Shown: positions 29,832-38,484, counted from the first letter of the stretch. The stretch: DNA of 64,000 bases from an uncultured Paracoccaceae bacterium (GCA_947493745.1 CANLSM010000007.1:124001-188000), one strand, 5' to 3'. Numbers and translations: made by a program. The notes: a model not told the origin generated them from the letters alone.

Positions 29832-31280
29832 ATGCTCAGACGCAACCGAAATGTGAAGGTCGTTGCCACCTTGGGGCCTGCCTCAGACAAATACGAGATG
29901 ATCAAGGCGCTCTTCGAGGCGGGCGCGGATGTGTTCCGCCTGAACATGAGCCATGGCTCTCATGCCGAGATTGCCGAGCGTCATGCGCTTATCCGCGATC
30001 TCGAGGTCGAGATGAGCCGTCCGATCTGCATCCTCGCCGATCTTCAGGGGCCAAAGCTGCGCTGCGGCAGTTTTGCCAACGGATCGGAGATGCTGGAGGA
30101 GGGCGCCGCCTTCCGGTTTGATCTCGATGAGACGCCAGGTGACGGGACACGGGTTCAACTCCCCCACAGGGAGATTTTCGAGGCGTTGGAGGTCGGGTCC
30201 ACCCTGCTGGTCAATGACGGCAAGATCCGCCTCAAGGTCACCGATTGCTCCAAGACCCATGCGGACATGGTCGTTGAGGTCGGTGGCCGGATATCCAACA
30301 ACAAGGGCGTGAATGTTCCCGATGTGGTGTTGCCGCTGGCAGCCTTGTCGGAGAAGGATCTTGAGGATCTGGAGTTTGTCTGCCAACTCGGCGTTGACTG
30401 GCTCGGCCTGAGTTTCGTCCAGCGTGCGGCAGATGTGGAACAGGCACGCGCGCTGGCCAAGGGACGGGCTGCCGTGCTCTCGAAGATCGAGAAACCGGCG
30501 GCCGTGAAGGCTTTTGAGGAAATTCTGGCGGCATCCGACGGTATCATGGTCGCGCGGGGCGATCTGGGAGTGGAACTGCCGGTTCAGGCTGTCCCCCCGA
30601 TCCAGAAACGTCTGGTGCGGGCCTGTCGGCGCGTCGGCAAACCGGTGATTGTGGCAACCCAGATGATGGAGAGCATGATCTCGTCGCCCGTGCCGACACG
30701 TGCCGAGGTCTCGGATGTCGCGCAAGCCATCTATGAGGGGGCCGATGCGGTGATGCTGTCGGCGGAATCGGCGGCAGGCGACTATCCCATCGAGGCAGTG
30801 ACCACGATGAACAACGTGGCAGAGGAGGTTGAGAAGGATGCGATCTACCGGCAGGTGATCGAGGCCTCGCGCACACCCTCGCGCACGTCTGTCTCGGATG
30901 CGATCACGTCCGCTGCGCGCGAAGTGGCGGAGACCACAGATGTGAAGGCGATCTGCTGTTTTACCCATTCGGGCACGACCGCTCAGCTTGCCTCGCGAGA
31001 AAAGCCCCGTGTTCCGATCATTGCACTGACACCCAAGCCAGATACGGCCCGGCGGCTGACCCTGACATGGGGTCTGCATTGTGTGGTCACCCAGGAGGTG
31101 GACCGCTTCAAGATGGCAGTGGTCAACGCGGCGCGGGTCGCACGTGAATACGGGTTCGGCTCGGATGATGACAAGATCATCGTCACCGCCGGTATCCCGT
31201 TCAATACCGCAGGATCGACCAACATCCTGCGGGTCGCCCCCTTGCAGGAGAAACTGATCTTCGAGGGCGGGCCGGAGTAA
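29832..31280 (+). CDS. pyk: Pyruvate kinase
   Basis: A 482-residue glycolytic enzyme that converts phosphoenolpyruvate and ADP to pyruvate and ATP. RNVKVVATLGPAS at the N-terminus, DVFRLNMSHG, ADLQGPKLR, LSKIEKP with the catalytic Lys, IMVARGDLGVE and VIVATQMMESMI are all present. The C-terminal domain includes AICCFTHSGTTAQLAS, an allosteric effector region. A TATAAG lies about 45 bp upstream of the ATG, but I see no well-spaced -35. Confidence 0.97.
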   Translation: MLRRNRNVKVVATLGPASDKYEMIKALFEAGADVFRLNMSHGSHAEIAERHALIRDLEVEMSRPICILADLQGPKLRCGSFANGSEMLEEGAAFRFDLDETPGDGTRVQLPHREIFEALEVGSTLLVNDGKIRLKVTDCSKTHADMVVEVGGRISNNKGVNVPDVVLPLAALSEKDLEDLEFVCQLGVDWLGLSFVQRAADVEQARALAKGRAAVLSKIEKPAAVKAFEEILAASDGIMVARGDLGVELPVQAVPPIQKRLVRACRRVGKPVIVATQMMESMISSPVPTRAEVSDVAQAIYEGADAVMLSAESAAGDYPIEAVTTMNNVAEEVEKDAIYRQVIEASRTPSRTSVSDAITSAAREVAETTDVKAICCFTHSGTTAQLASREKPRVPIIALTPKPDTARRLTLTWGLHCVVTQEVDRFKMAVVNAARVAREYGFGSDDDKIIVTAGIPFNTAGSTNILRVAPLQEKLIFEGGPE

Positions 31281-31299
31281 CAACAATAAGGAGGCACTT

Positions 31300-31527
31300 A
31301 TGGCCGACTATGATGTTTATCTGTTGGGTGCGGTTCTGGGCGGATCGCTCGGATTTCTGACGTTCTTCACGGCGCTTTTCGACAAGCGGTTTCCGACCAT
31401 CGGTGTCTTTCTGCTGGCGGTCGGCGGGGTCTGCGGGTTTTTCGCCTATGAGATCGCACCTGATCCGGTCACGGTTCAGGATGTGCCGGAAGCCTTCATC
31501 AAGCTCGCCGCCTACCTGAAGCACTGA
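31300..31527 (+). CDS. Small membrane protein, two predicted helices
   Basis: A 75-residue protein with two hydrophobic stretches (LLGAVLGGSLGFLTFFTALF and TIGVFLLAVGGVCGFFAYEI) and a short C-terminal tail ending LKH. A strong AAGGAGG sits upstream of the ATG and it follows pyk by 19 bp, so it is probably co-transcribed. Similar small proteins accompany pyk in other Rhodobacteraceae as far as I recall; function unknown. Confidence 0.8.
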   Translation: MADYDVYLLGAVLGGSLGFLTFFTALFDKRFPTIGVFLLAVGGVCGFFAYEIAPDPVTVQDVPEAFIKLAAYLKH

Positions 31528-31534
31528 AACCCCC

Positions 31535-31550
31535 GCCCCCGATCGGGGGC
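31535..31550. terminator. GC-rich palindrome after the pyk unit
   Basis: GCCCCCGATCGGGGGC, a perfect 16-bp palindrome (6-bp arms around GATC) 7 bp after the small membrane protein stop. It is a likely transcript end, although no T-run follows. Confidence 0.45.
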
Positions 31551-31658
31551 TTGCCAAGCATCTCTCTTCTGCCTATACACCGCGCTTCAACCGGGCGTCC
31601 GGCCAATAGGGCTGCCGAGTCGCCTATGTAAGACCAACTCGAAACCGAGGAGATGGAA

Positions 31659-31859
31659 ATGCCCAAGATGAAGACCAAATCGGGCGCCAAGAAGCGCTTC
31701 AAGGTGACCGCGAGCGGTCGTGTCAAGGCGGCCCAGGCGGGCAAGCGCCACGGCATGATCAAGCGCTCCAACAAATTCATCCGCAATGCGCGTGGCACGA
31801 CAGTGCTCTGCAAGGCCGATGAAGGCATCGTCAAAACCTACATGCCATACGCGCGCTAA
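31659..31859 (+). CDS. rpmI: 50S ribosomal protein L35
   Basis: A 66-residue basic protein. [22 protein letters not shown] and [12 protein letters not shown] are the L35 signatures. I start at the ATG at 31659, with GAGGAG 6 nt upstream, rather than at the ATG 6 bp earlier. It is followed by rplT after 12 bp. infC, which heads this operon in many bacteria, is not adjacent; the gap upstream is about 130 bp and must hold the promoter. Confidence 0.97.
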   Translation: MPKMKTKSGAKKRFKVTASGRVKAAQAGKRHGMIKRSNKFIRNARGTTVLCKADEGIVKTYMPYAR

Positions 31860-31871
31860 GGAGAATCCGAT

Positions 31872-32234
31872 ATGTCACGTGTAAAATCCGGCAAGGTCAC
31901 CCACGCCCGCCACAAGAAGGTCATCAAGGCCGCCAAAGGCTACTATGGCGCGCGCTCCACGAATTTCCGCACGGCAACGCAGGCCGTCGACAAGGCGATG
32001 CAGTATGCCACACGGGATCGCAAGGTACGCAAGCGGAACTTCCGCGCGCTCTGGATCCAGCGGATCAATGCGGGCGTTCGCGCCCATGACGAGACCCTGA
32101 ACTACTCGCGTTTCATCAACGGTCTGGCACTTGCCGGCATCGAGGTTGACCGCAAGGTTCTGGCAGATCTCGCCGTGCATGAGCCCGAGGCTTTCGGTGC
32201 CATCGTCGATCAGGCGAAATCAGCACTGGCCTGA
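31872..32234 (+). CDS. rplT: 50S ribosomal protein L20
   Basis: A 120-residue basic protein of the large subunit, required early in assembly. [28 protein letters not shown] and [30 protein letters not shown] are conserved throughout bacteria. AAGGAG lies before the ATG. An intrinsic terminator follows. Confidence 0.98.
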   Translation: MSRVKSGKVTHARHKKVIKAAKGYYGARSTNFRTATQAVDKAMQYATRDRKVRKRNFRALWIQRINAGVRAHDETLNYSRFINGLALAGIEVDRKVLADLAVHEPEAFGAIVDQAKSALA

Positions 32235-32264
32235 CAGCTTTCAGCGCCAGAGATTTTGAAAATC

Positions 32265-32288
32265 CGGTCCGATGACCGGGTTTTTTTG
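32265..32288 (+). terminator. Intrinsic terminator of the rpmI-rplT operon
   Basis: Stem CCGGTC (32265-32270) / GACCGG (32275-32280) with loop CGAT, followed by G and seven T residues. Confidence 0.85.
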
Positions 32289-32402
32289 TTGCCGGACCGC
32301 GCCGTTTCGGCTGCGGCATTTGGCCGTTCTCATCTTGTTTCGACCATCCCCGTCGCCATCTCCACAGGTACAGATATGTCACCGACATGAAAGGACTTGC
32401 CG

Positions 32403-32651
32403 ATGAAATGCCCGGTTGATGGCGAAACACTTGTGATGGCCGACCGCAATGGAGTGGAGATCGACTATTGCCCTTCCTGCCGCGGTGTCTGGCTGGATCG
32501 CGGTGAACTGGACAAGATCGTCGAGCGGTCGGTTCCGCCAGCTGCCCCCCAGTCCAGGTTCGTTGATCGGGACGAGGATGACTACGGGCATTCCGGTCGC
32601 CCCGGAAAGAAAAAGCGTGAGAGCTTCCTGGGTGAGCTTTTCGACTTCTGA
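32403..32651 (+). CDS. TFIIB-type zinc-ribbon protein
   Basis: An 82-residue protein. MKCPVDGETL and IDYCPSCRGVWLDRGELDKI give the zf-TFIIB pattern, with Cys3, Cys23 and Cys26 visible; the usual fourth ligand (CxxC in the first knuckle) is reduced to one Cys in KCPVDG. The C-terminus is charged and ends FLGELFDF. Start is the ATG at 32403 with AAAGGA upstream. It is a common small protein in Proteobacteria, with no defined role. Confidence 0.88.
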   Translation: MKCPVDGETLVMADRNGVEIDYCPSCRGVWLDRGELDKIVERSVPPAAPQSRFVDRDEDDYGHSGRPGKKKRESFLGELFDF

Positions 32652-32657
32652 TCGGCC

Positions 32658-33905
32658 TCAGGCGGGGCTCTCCGGCTCGTCAGGGCTTGCAAGGACAATG
32701 GTCTGCGGTGTGTTGGAGCGGCCCTGAGGGGCGACAACGAAACTGACCTTCGCGGCGGCGTCAACGGACCCGCGCCGGGTCATGCGCCAGCCCGTGTAGG
32801 CAAGTAGGACGACATGCGAGAAGAGGGTCGAGTAGAACAGCCCGTCAGGCCCGATGCGCGTCATCATCGCGCCGGCCACCAGCGGCCCGATGATAGACCC
32901 GACGCCGAGCAGCAGAAGCAGCCCGCCGCTGGTCTGCAGACCTTCTCCCGGGCTGGCATGGTCATTCGCATGGGCCACGATCACCGGGTAGAAGGTGAAT
33001 ATGGCGGCCCCGAAGACCGCGGCCATCGTGATTGCCAGCGTCGTTGATTGCGGGCGGGCAAGGATGAAGACGCCGTCGGCTATGATGGCAACAATGGTCA
33101 GCGCCGCCAGAACGGCCCGTCTGTCCATTCTGTCAGACAGATATCCGACGGGGATCTGCGCCAGTGCTCCGGCCAGCAACGGTGCGCTGACAAAGAGCGT
33201 GATGGTCGCGACATCGAGATCGATCAGTTCACCATATACCGCCGCCAGTGTCCCGAAACTTCCGTTCGAAAGCCCCGCCAGGACCACGGCGACGACGGCA
33301 ATAGGCGAGTTGCGCCAGAGCTTTCCGATATCAAGGCGTGCCTGTTGCAGCGGCTGCGGTGCAGTCGAGGAAGAAATGGCGGTCGGGATCAGCGCCACCG
33401 CGTAGAACATCGCCGCGATGACAAAGTAGTCAAAGCCGCTGGTGTCACCGATGGCCAGCGAGACCTGCCCCGCCGTGGAGGCGCACAGATTGACCATGGT
33501 ATAGGTCCCGAAGATGATCCCTCTGGTCTGCGGCGCGCTGCGATCGGTCAGCCAGCTTTCCACGATCATCGCCGCTCCGGCAAAGGCAAAGCCGGCCACC
33601 GCGCGCAGGATGACCCAGGCAATCGGGTCGATCAGCATCGAGGACAGCAGTACAGACAAGCCTGCGAGGGCTGCCATGACGCTGAAGGACCGGACATGCC
33701 CGACCCGTTGCACCAGTCCGGGCACCATCAGGCACCCGGCAATGAAACCCACCGCCCAGCCGGTTCCCAGAAGCCCCAGCCAGAGGCTCGAAAACCCCTC
33801 GGCAGATCCGCGTACCGGAAGGATCAGTCCGGTTATCCCGCCTGCACAGAACAGAAAGCCCGAACCCAGCAGAAGGGCTGCTATGGGAACCAGATGTTTA
33901 CGCAT
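32658..33905 (-). CDS. MFS transporter (YcaD-like)
   Basis: A 415-residue membrane protein with about 12 hydrophobic helices. Signatures include GLLGTGWAVGFIAGCLMVP near helix 2, the loop between helices 2 and 3 with QRVGHVRSF, LIDPIAWVILRAVAGFAFAG and ESWLTDRS, and GYLSDRMDRRAVL at the central loop, which is the MFS D-R-x-x-R motif. ESWLTDRS is reminiscent of the YcaD-type family. Substrate not predictable. The start ATG at 33905 is preceded by GAAGG. Confidence 0.88.
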   Translation of the reverse strand: MRKHLVPIAALLLGSGFLFCAGGITGLILPVRGSAEGFSSLWLGLLGTGWAVGFIAGCLMVPGLVQRVGHVRSFSVMAALAGLSVLLSSMLIDPIAWVILRAVAGFAFAGAAMIVESWLTDRSAPQTRGIIFGTYTMVNLCASTAGQVSLAIGDTSGFDYFVIAAMFYAVALIPTAISSSTAPQPLQQARLDIGKLWRNSPIAVVAVVLAGLSNGSFGTLAAVYGELIDLDVATITLFVSAPLLAGALAQIPVGYLSDRMDRRAVLAALTIVAIIADGVFILARPQSTTLAITMAAVFGAAIFTFYPVIVAHANDHASPGEGLQTSGGLLLLLGVGSIIGPLVAGAMMTRIGPDGLFYSTLFSHVVLLAYTGWRMTRRGSVDAAAKVSFVVAPQGRSNTPQTIVLASPDEPESPA

Positions 33906-33981
33906 CCTGAGCCTTCCGCGTCAGACAGTCATCAGGGAGTTCTCCTACGGGACCGGCGGCCTGCCGGTCAACACCCGCAAA

Positions 33982-34566
33982 CTAGAGCGGTTTGTGCAGC
34001 AGCACCCATTCCCTTCCGTCATAGTCCCACCCCTGCTTGACGATCCCACGTCTGGTGACTTCAGAGAATCCGAGGCGACGGTAGAAATCGAGTGCGGGAT
34101 TGATGTCGCCGGTGATCAGGCTCAGACCGTCATATCCATTTTTTCGGGCACGGGTGCCGACGCGATCAAGCAGCGCTGACGCAGCCCCGGTTTTGCGATG
34201 CGTGGCATAGGTCGCCAGAACATTGACGTACCAGGTGCCCGCCACGAGATTCTCCAACTCCTGAAGCGGCAGAAACATCGGCGGGATTTCGTCCGGGCGG
34301 ATCGGCTCGGGCTCGTCAGAAAGCGGGTAGGAGATCACCGTGGAGATAACCTCGCCATCGCGGGTCGCCATGTCCGCATTCACATACGAGAATGCGCCTT
34401 CGCTGCGTGCGGCCCGCCTGCAGCCGACCTCGATCGCGGTCTCGTCCCCTTCGCGCATGTCTTCCCAGACATGAAGCGGCAGTCCGTCGCCTGCGAGAAT
34501 GATCAGGTTTGCCAGATGTCTTGCGTCGTCTTCGTCGGCTGGTCGGATGGTGAGGTTTGTGTTCAC
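33982..34566 (-). CDS. GNAT family acetyltransferase
   Basis: A 194-residue N-acetyltransferase. The N-terminal IRPADEDDARHLANLI, the acetyl-CoA loop region YVNVLATYATHRKTGAASALLDRV (with an altered R/Q-x-x-G-x-G/A) and DINPALDFYRRLGFSEV are typical. Start is GTG at 34566 with AAGGAG 7 nt upstream. Substrate unknown. Confidence 0.88.
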   Translation of the reverse strand: MNTNLTIRPADEDDARHLANLIILAGDGLPLHVWEDMREGDETAIEVGCRRAARSEGAFSYVNADMATRDGEVISTVISYPLSDEPEPIRPDEIPPMFLPLQELENLVAGTWYVNVLATYATHRKTGAASALLDRVGTRARKNGYDGLSLITGDINPALDFYRRLGFSEVTRRGIVKQGWDYDGREWVLLHKPL

Positions 34567-34598
34567 AGCCTGTCTCCTTTTTGTGCCTCGTGAAATAG

Positions 34599-34634
34599 CC
34601 TCGCGCGCCCTGTCGCGGGGCGCGCGAGGTTTTT
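34599..34634. terminator. Strong GC hairpin with T5 on the plus-strand side
   Basis: 12-bp stem CCTCGCGCGCCC (34599-34610) / GGGCGCGCGAGG (34618-34629), 7-nt loop, then TTTTT on the plus strand. It lies between two leftward genes. For them it is a hairpin with a poor T-run (CTATTTC); as written it is a perfect rightward terminator, which would block antisense transcription. Confidence 0.6.
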
Positions 34635-34642
34635 GACAGGGT

Positions 34643-35089
34643 CTAGCCGCTGTAAGGGTCGTAGTCGTCCGACAGGTGCGCCGGGCGGTTCTCGTCCACG
34701 ATCTCGGGGTCTTGGGAGATCACGATACCACCATCTTTGAACCGCAGGACCTGATGACTGATCAGCCACACCCCCGTGGTGGCATTGCCGCCCTCACCCA
34801 CAAACCAGCCGTCGCAGGTCCAGATGCCGAGCACCTTTTCCGGGAAGGCGGGCGAGCCGTCCCTGAGAACCCCTTCGGCATCCACGCTCAGCGTTCCCGC
34901 AGGATAGATATAGCCGAGGGTCAGGAACGGGTTGCCATGGGCGGGCATGCCATTGGCGTGCACCGGATGGTCCGCGAATGTGAAGCGCGCGTGGTCTTCG
35001 GCGACGTCGAAACGTTGCAGGGCGTCGGCATAGGCGTCACAGGCGGCCAGCGCCGAGAGTGATGTCGCCAGAAGGATGGTCTTAAGCAT
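34643..35089 (-). CDS. Lipoprotein of unknown function
   Basis: A 148-residue protein with a lipoprotein leader (ILLATSLSALAAC, Cys17). The mature part has ALQRFDVAEDHARFTFADHPVHANGMPAHGNPFLTLGYIYPAGTL and GIWTCDGWFVGEGGNATTGVWLISHQVL, which look like a beta-rich domain; the His-rich HPVHANGMPAHG might bind metal. I do not recognise the family with confidence. It is the last gene before the hairpin at 34599. Confidence 0.75.
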   Translation of the reverse strand: MLKTILLATSLSALAACDAYADALQRFDVAEDHARFTFADHPVHANGMPAHGNPFLTLGYIYPAGTLSVDAEGVLRDGSPAFPEKVLGIWTCDGWFVGEGGNATTGVWLISHQVLRFKDGGIVISQDPEIVDENRPAHLSDDYDPYSG

Positions 35090-35213
35090 TTTCAGGGTCT
35101 CTTCAGGTTTCCAAATGAGGTGTTCTCCGGGGAGCCTGTCCGCAGAGAACGACAGTTCCGGCCCGCCTCCGGGCAGGAGGCGGACCAGGCATTTCGAGCG
35201 AGAGGTGTCGCCG

Positions 35214-36155
35214 CTACTTCGTATAGGCCGCGCACATCTGGTTGACGTGGCGGTGATCGGTGCCACAGCAGCCGCCAAGCACGTTGAGCCGTGGCAGAAG
35301 GCGGGTCAGATCCGAACTGAGCCGCCCCAGCTCCACCGGATTGCCGTCATCAAGCTCTTCGGCCTGATCCAACTCTGCATGGGACATGCGCGAGGCGTTC
35401 GCACGCAACCCGTGGATCCGTTCGACCCAATCGCCACCTTCCTTGAGCATCTCGCGGAAATGATCGGGATGCGCACAGTTGATCATGTAGTAGATCGGTG
35501 GCCTGCTCCCGCAGCCGTCGGTCTGGGAAATGGCGTCCCTCAGCGACTGCCCGCTCGGCAATGCGCCATCGGTCTCGACCGTGAAACTGACAACGCAAGG
35601 GATGTCGGCCTCGGCGGCTGCCCGTGTGATCCCGATGGCCTCGGGCACATTGGTCATCGTCACTGCGGAGACCATGTCAGCCTTGCTGTGAGCCAGCGCG
35701 TCGACCTGAAGGCTGTGATAGGCCTCGGCCTCGACCGGGTTCATCACCTCTCCGGCCTCATAGCCATCGCCCCTCGGCCCAATGACACCGTTGATCAGGA
35801 TCGAACCGGCGTTCGGCGCGCCGCGTCGCATGAAATCTGCAAATGTCACCGCCTCGCCATTGATCTGCGCGATCCGGTTGGCGTCGCAGCCAAGTTTCAG
35901 GCCCCAGTCCGGGTTTGCACGCCAGGTCGGCGTGTCGAGGATGAAGCCCGTCATGTTGGCATCTGCCAATGCGAGAAACGGACTGAAGTACTCACGCAAA
36001 AGATTGCGCCCCACTTCGGTTTCGAGCAGTTCAAAGGCCGCGAACTCGCGCAGCTCCACCCCTTTCTGGAAGATAAGCCAGGTCTCCAGACCGGCATCGG
36101 TCAGGAAAAGAGTGTCGCTTTGATGCGGAAATTTCTTGTGCAGCTCAGATGTCAT
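35214..36155 (-). CDS. Homocysteine S-methyltransferase family protein
   Basis: A 313-residue zinc enzyme of the MmuM/MetH-N type. DAGLETWLIFQKG at the start, NGVIGPRGDGY, YYMINCAHPDHF with the first Zn Cys, and VLGGCCGTDHRHVNQMC with the GGCCG zinc motif show an intact active site. It would move a methyl group to homocysteine or a related thiol; the methyl donor (S-methylmethionine, a betaine or other) is unknown. It is divergent from the SARP-hydrolase gene, with 122 bp between starts. Confidence 0.9.
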   Translation of the reverse strand: MTSELHKKFPHQSDTLFLTDAGLETWLIFQKGVELREFAAFELLETEVGRNLLREYFSPFLALADANMTGFILDTPTWRANPDWGLKLGCDANRIAQINGEAVTFADFMRRGAPNAGSILINGVIGPRGDGYEAGEVMNPVEAEAYHSLQVDALAHSKADMVSAVTMTNVPEAIGITRAAAEADIPCVVSFTVETDGALPSGQSLRDAISQTDGCGSRPPIYYMINCAHPDHFREMLKEGGDWVERIHGLRANASRMSHAELDQAEELDDGNPVELGRLSSDLTRLLPRLNVLGGCCGTDHRHVNQMCAAYTK

Positions 36156-36223
36156 GGTAACCCCCAGTTCAAATCGTAATGCTGGTTGAATGAACGGCTT
36201 GCGTGTGTGCCAGCGTTGTAGCG

Positions 36224-36265
36224 AGCGTTGTATTTTCGTAGATTTGGCGTGGTATTTTCGGAGAT
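36224..36265. promoter_or_regulatory. Direct repeat with 22-bp period upstream of the SARP-type regulator
   Basis: Two copies of a 20-bp unit, AGCGTTGTATTTTCGTAGAT (36224-36243) and GGCGTGGTATTTTCGGAGAT (36246-36265), match at 17 of 20 positions and are offset by exactly 22 bp, two helix turns. A partial extra AGCGTTGTA lies at 36212-36220. SARP regulators are known to bind direct repeats spaced by 11 or 22 bp, so this is a strong candidate operator. It ends 12 bp before the TTG start. Confidence 0.7.
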
Positions 36266-36277
36266 GCGGGGGGCATT

Positions 36278-37894
36278 TTGAGCAATCGCCTGAAAATCTC
36301 CGTCCTTGGGGAACTTTCGGTTCATCGGGACGGCGCCCCTGTCGGCCTGCCGTCTTCGCGCAAGGCGCGGGCGCTTCTGGGCTATCTTGCCGTCACCGCG
36401 CGCCCCAGCCGGCGGGAGCGGCTCTGCGAATTGATCTGGGACCTGCCCGACGATCCGCGCGCCTCGCTGCGCTGGGCGCTCAGCAAGCTGCGGGCAGCCG
36501 TCGATGATCCTGACGTTACGCGGATCGTGGCTGATCGGGAGCGGGTGGCCTTTCGCGCCGAAGGTGCAGATGTCGATATTGTCCGGATCCGCAAGCGGCT
36601 TCTCGATGATCCGCCCTTCATCCCGCCGCCGGAACTGCGGCTCATGGCCGGACAGCTGGCCGAGCCGTTTCTCGACGGTCTTGAGGCCGCAGGTGAGGAG
36701 GACTTCCATGCCTGGCTCATGGCCGAGCGGGAAGACATCCACCTGCTTCGACTGAATGTGCTCAGGCGCATCGCCCTACACCCCGAGGTGCCGAAGGCTG
36801 AGGCGATCAAATGGGCCAGGCTCTGGAAAGAGCAGACCCCGTTGGAGATTGAAGCGGCCCGCGGGCTGATCTCGGCGCTTGTCAGGGCCGGATTGCGCGA
36901 GGAGGCACGAGAGGCAGAGGCCGATTTTCTCAAAGAGGCCCGGCTTGCGGGTATGTCGGTGCCTGACGAGATCCTGCCGGTGGTCGAGCATCCATTGCCT
37001 GATCCGGACGAGGACAAGCCGGAGGAAAGCCGCCCGCGCCAGATGCTGCGGACACAGTCCATCGGGTTCTGCACCTCGGATGACGGCGCACGGATCGCCT
37101 ATGCGACGGTCGGGGAAGGGCCGCCCCTTGTGAAGGCCGCCAACTGGCTCAACCATCTGGAATTGGACTGGAACAGCCCGATCTGGGGAAAGACATTCGC
37201 CGCCTGCGCCGATGGCCGACAGTTCATCCGCTATGACGAGCGGGGCAACGGCCTGTCGGACTGGGATGTGGAGGACATCAGTTTCGAGGCATTCGTGCGT
37301 GATCTGGAAACGGTTGTCGATGCGCTGGGGCTGGAGCGGTTTCCGCTGCTTGGCATATCGCAGGGCTGTGCCGTTTCAGTGGAATACGCTGTTCGCCATC
37401 CTCAGCGGGTCTCCGGTCTCATCCTGGTGTCAGGCTATCCCAGCGGCTGGCGGCTTGGCGCGTCGCCCGAAGAGCGCGAACGTCGCGAGGCGGTGCTGAC
37501 CCTGACCCGGCATGGATGGGGCACCAACAACCCGGCCTACCGGCATATCTTCTCGCAGACCTTCATGCCCGATGCCCATGCGGACGAGCTTGACTGGTTT
37601 GACGAGTTTCAACGCCAGACCACTTCGCCCGAGAACGCCGTGCGTTTTCAGGAGGCCTTTGGCCGGATTGATGTACGTCCTCGGCTGGCAGATGTTCAGG
37701 CCCCGACCATCGTCTTTCATTCGCGCGAGGATCAGAGGATCTCGATTGAACAGGGTCGTGAGCTGGCGATTGGCATTCCGGGCGCGCAGTTCGTCCCGCT
37801 TGAAAGCCGGAACCACATTCTTCTGGGGCACGAGGCGGCATGGCGGACCTGCGTCGATCAAACGGCTGCGTTCCTCGCCCGCCACGGTATCTGA
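36278..37894 (+). CDS. SARP-type regulator (winged helix + BTAD) fused to an alpha/beta hydrolase
   Basis: A 538-residue fusion. Residues about 5-100 form an OmpR-like winged helix (LKISVLGELSVHRDGAPVGLPSSRKARALLGYLAV). Residues about 100-245 form a BTAD-like helical domain (PPELRLMAGQLAEPFLDGLE, AREAEADFLKEARLAGM). After an acidic linker (about 238-255), residues about 262-538 form an alpha/beta hydrolase with triad Ser361 (GISQGC), Asp485 (HSREDQR) and His513 (SRNHILL). An intact triad means the hydrolase half may bind or cut a small effector. Start is TTG at 36278 with a G-run upstream. It is divergent from the homocysteine methyltransferase-like gene. Confidence 0.87.
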   Translation: MSNRLKISVLGELSVHRDGAPVGLPSSRKARALLGYLAVTARPSRRERLCELIWDLPDDPRASLRWALSKLRAAVDDPDVTRIVADRERVAFRAEGADVDIVRIRKRLLDDPPFIPPPELRLMAGQLAEPFLDGLEAAGEEDFHAWLMAEREDIHLLRLNVLRRIALHPEVPKAEAIKWARLWKEQTPLEIEAARGLISALVRAGLREEAREAEADFLKEARLAGMSVPDEILPVVEHPLPDPDEDKPEESRPRQMLRTQSIGFCTSDDGARIAYATVGEGPPLVKAANWLNHLELDWNSPIWGKTFAACADGRQFIRYDERGNGLSDWDVEDISFEAFVRDLETVVDALGLERFPLLGISQGCAVSVEYAVRHPQRVSGLILVSGYPSGWRLGASPEERERREAVLTLTRHGWGTNNPAYRHIFSQTFMPDAHADELDWFDEFQRQTTSPENAVRFQEAFGRIDVRPRLADVQAPTIVFHSREDQRISIEQGRELAIGIPGAQFVPLESRNHILLGHEAAWRTCVDQTAAFLARHGI

Positions 37895-38473
37895 TCAGCG
37901 GATCATCCGGCGCAGGATATCGTCTCGATCCACAAAATGATGTTTCAGGGCTGCTGCAAGATGCACCACCAGAATGGCAGCCAGTAGAATGGCACCCAGC
38001 ATGTGAGCCCAGGCGAAGGGCTGCATGAGCGCCTCGGACCCTGTCGGGAACGGATCAGGCAGTTCAAACAGTCCGAAAACCATGTTGGGGATCTGGAACG
38101 GGTAGGCGTCCTCGTTGTTCAGGGGCGAGGACGAGGCCATGAACCATCCGCTGAGCGGCATCCAGAAGATCAGCGCATAGAGCATGTAGTGGCTGATATG
38201 CGACGCGCTCTTCTGCCAACCGGGCATTGATGCGGGAAGCGCCGGGGTCTGGCGGTTTGAAAGACGCCACAGGACCCGGATGATCGCCAGCACAAAAACC
38301 GTGAAGCCGAAGCTCTTGTGCTGCTGGATCAGTTGGAACTGCTTGATCAGGTCGGTCTCTATATTGACCATGTAGAACCCGATGAACAGCATCCCGAGGA
38401 TCATGAGCGCCATCACCCAGTGAAGCACCCTTGCGGGCCAGCCCCATTTTTCGGTGGTATTCCTGACGCTCAT
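37895..38473 (-). CDS. Cytochrome b561
   Basis: A 192-residue membrane protein with four hydrophobic helices. Heme-ligand His residues are visible in ARVLHWVMALMILGM, QQHKSFG, SHISHYMLYALIFWMPLSGW and VVHLAAALKHHF, the cytochrome b561 (YodB/CybB) pattern. It lies 11 bp downstream of a yceI gene, an arrangement repeatedly seen with YceI proteins, and may pass electrons between quinone and a periplasmic partner. It is convergent with the SARP-hydrolase gene, with their ends touching at 37894/37895. Confidence 0.93.
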   Translation of the reverse strand: MSVRNTTEKWGWPARVLHWVMALMILGMLFIGFYMVNIETDLIKQFQLIQQHKSFGFTVFVLAIIRVLWRLSNRQTPALPASMPGWQKSASHISHYMLYALIFWMPLSGWFMASSSPLNNEDAYPFQIPNMVFGLFELPDPFPTGSEALMQPFAWAHMLGAILLAAILVVHLAAALKHHFVDRDDILRRMIR

Positions 38474-38484
38474 GACATCTGTCC

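Noticed and set aside
29883-31286. 467-codon minus-strand frame across pyk
   Set aside because: The product is His/Arg/Leu-rich without motifs; pyk on the plus strand is unambiguous.
31528-31658. Autoregulatory L20 leader upstream of rpmI
   Set aside because: The gap contains a palindrome next to the previous gene, but I could not fold a convincing L20-type leader from sequence inspection.
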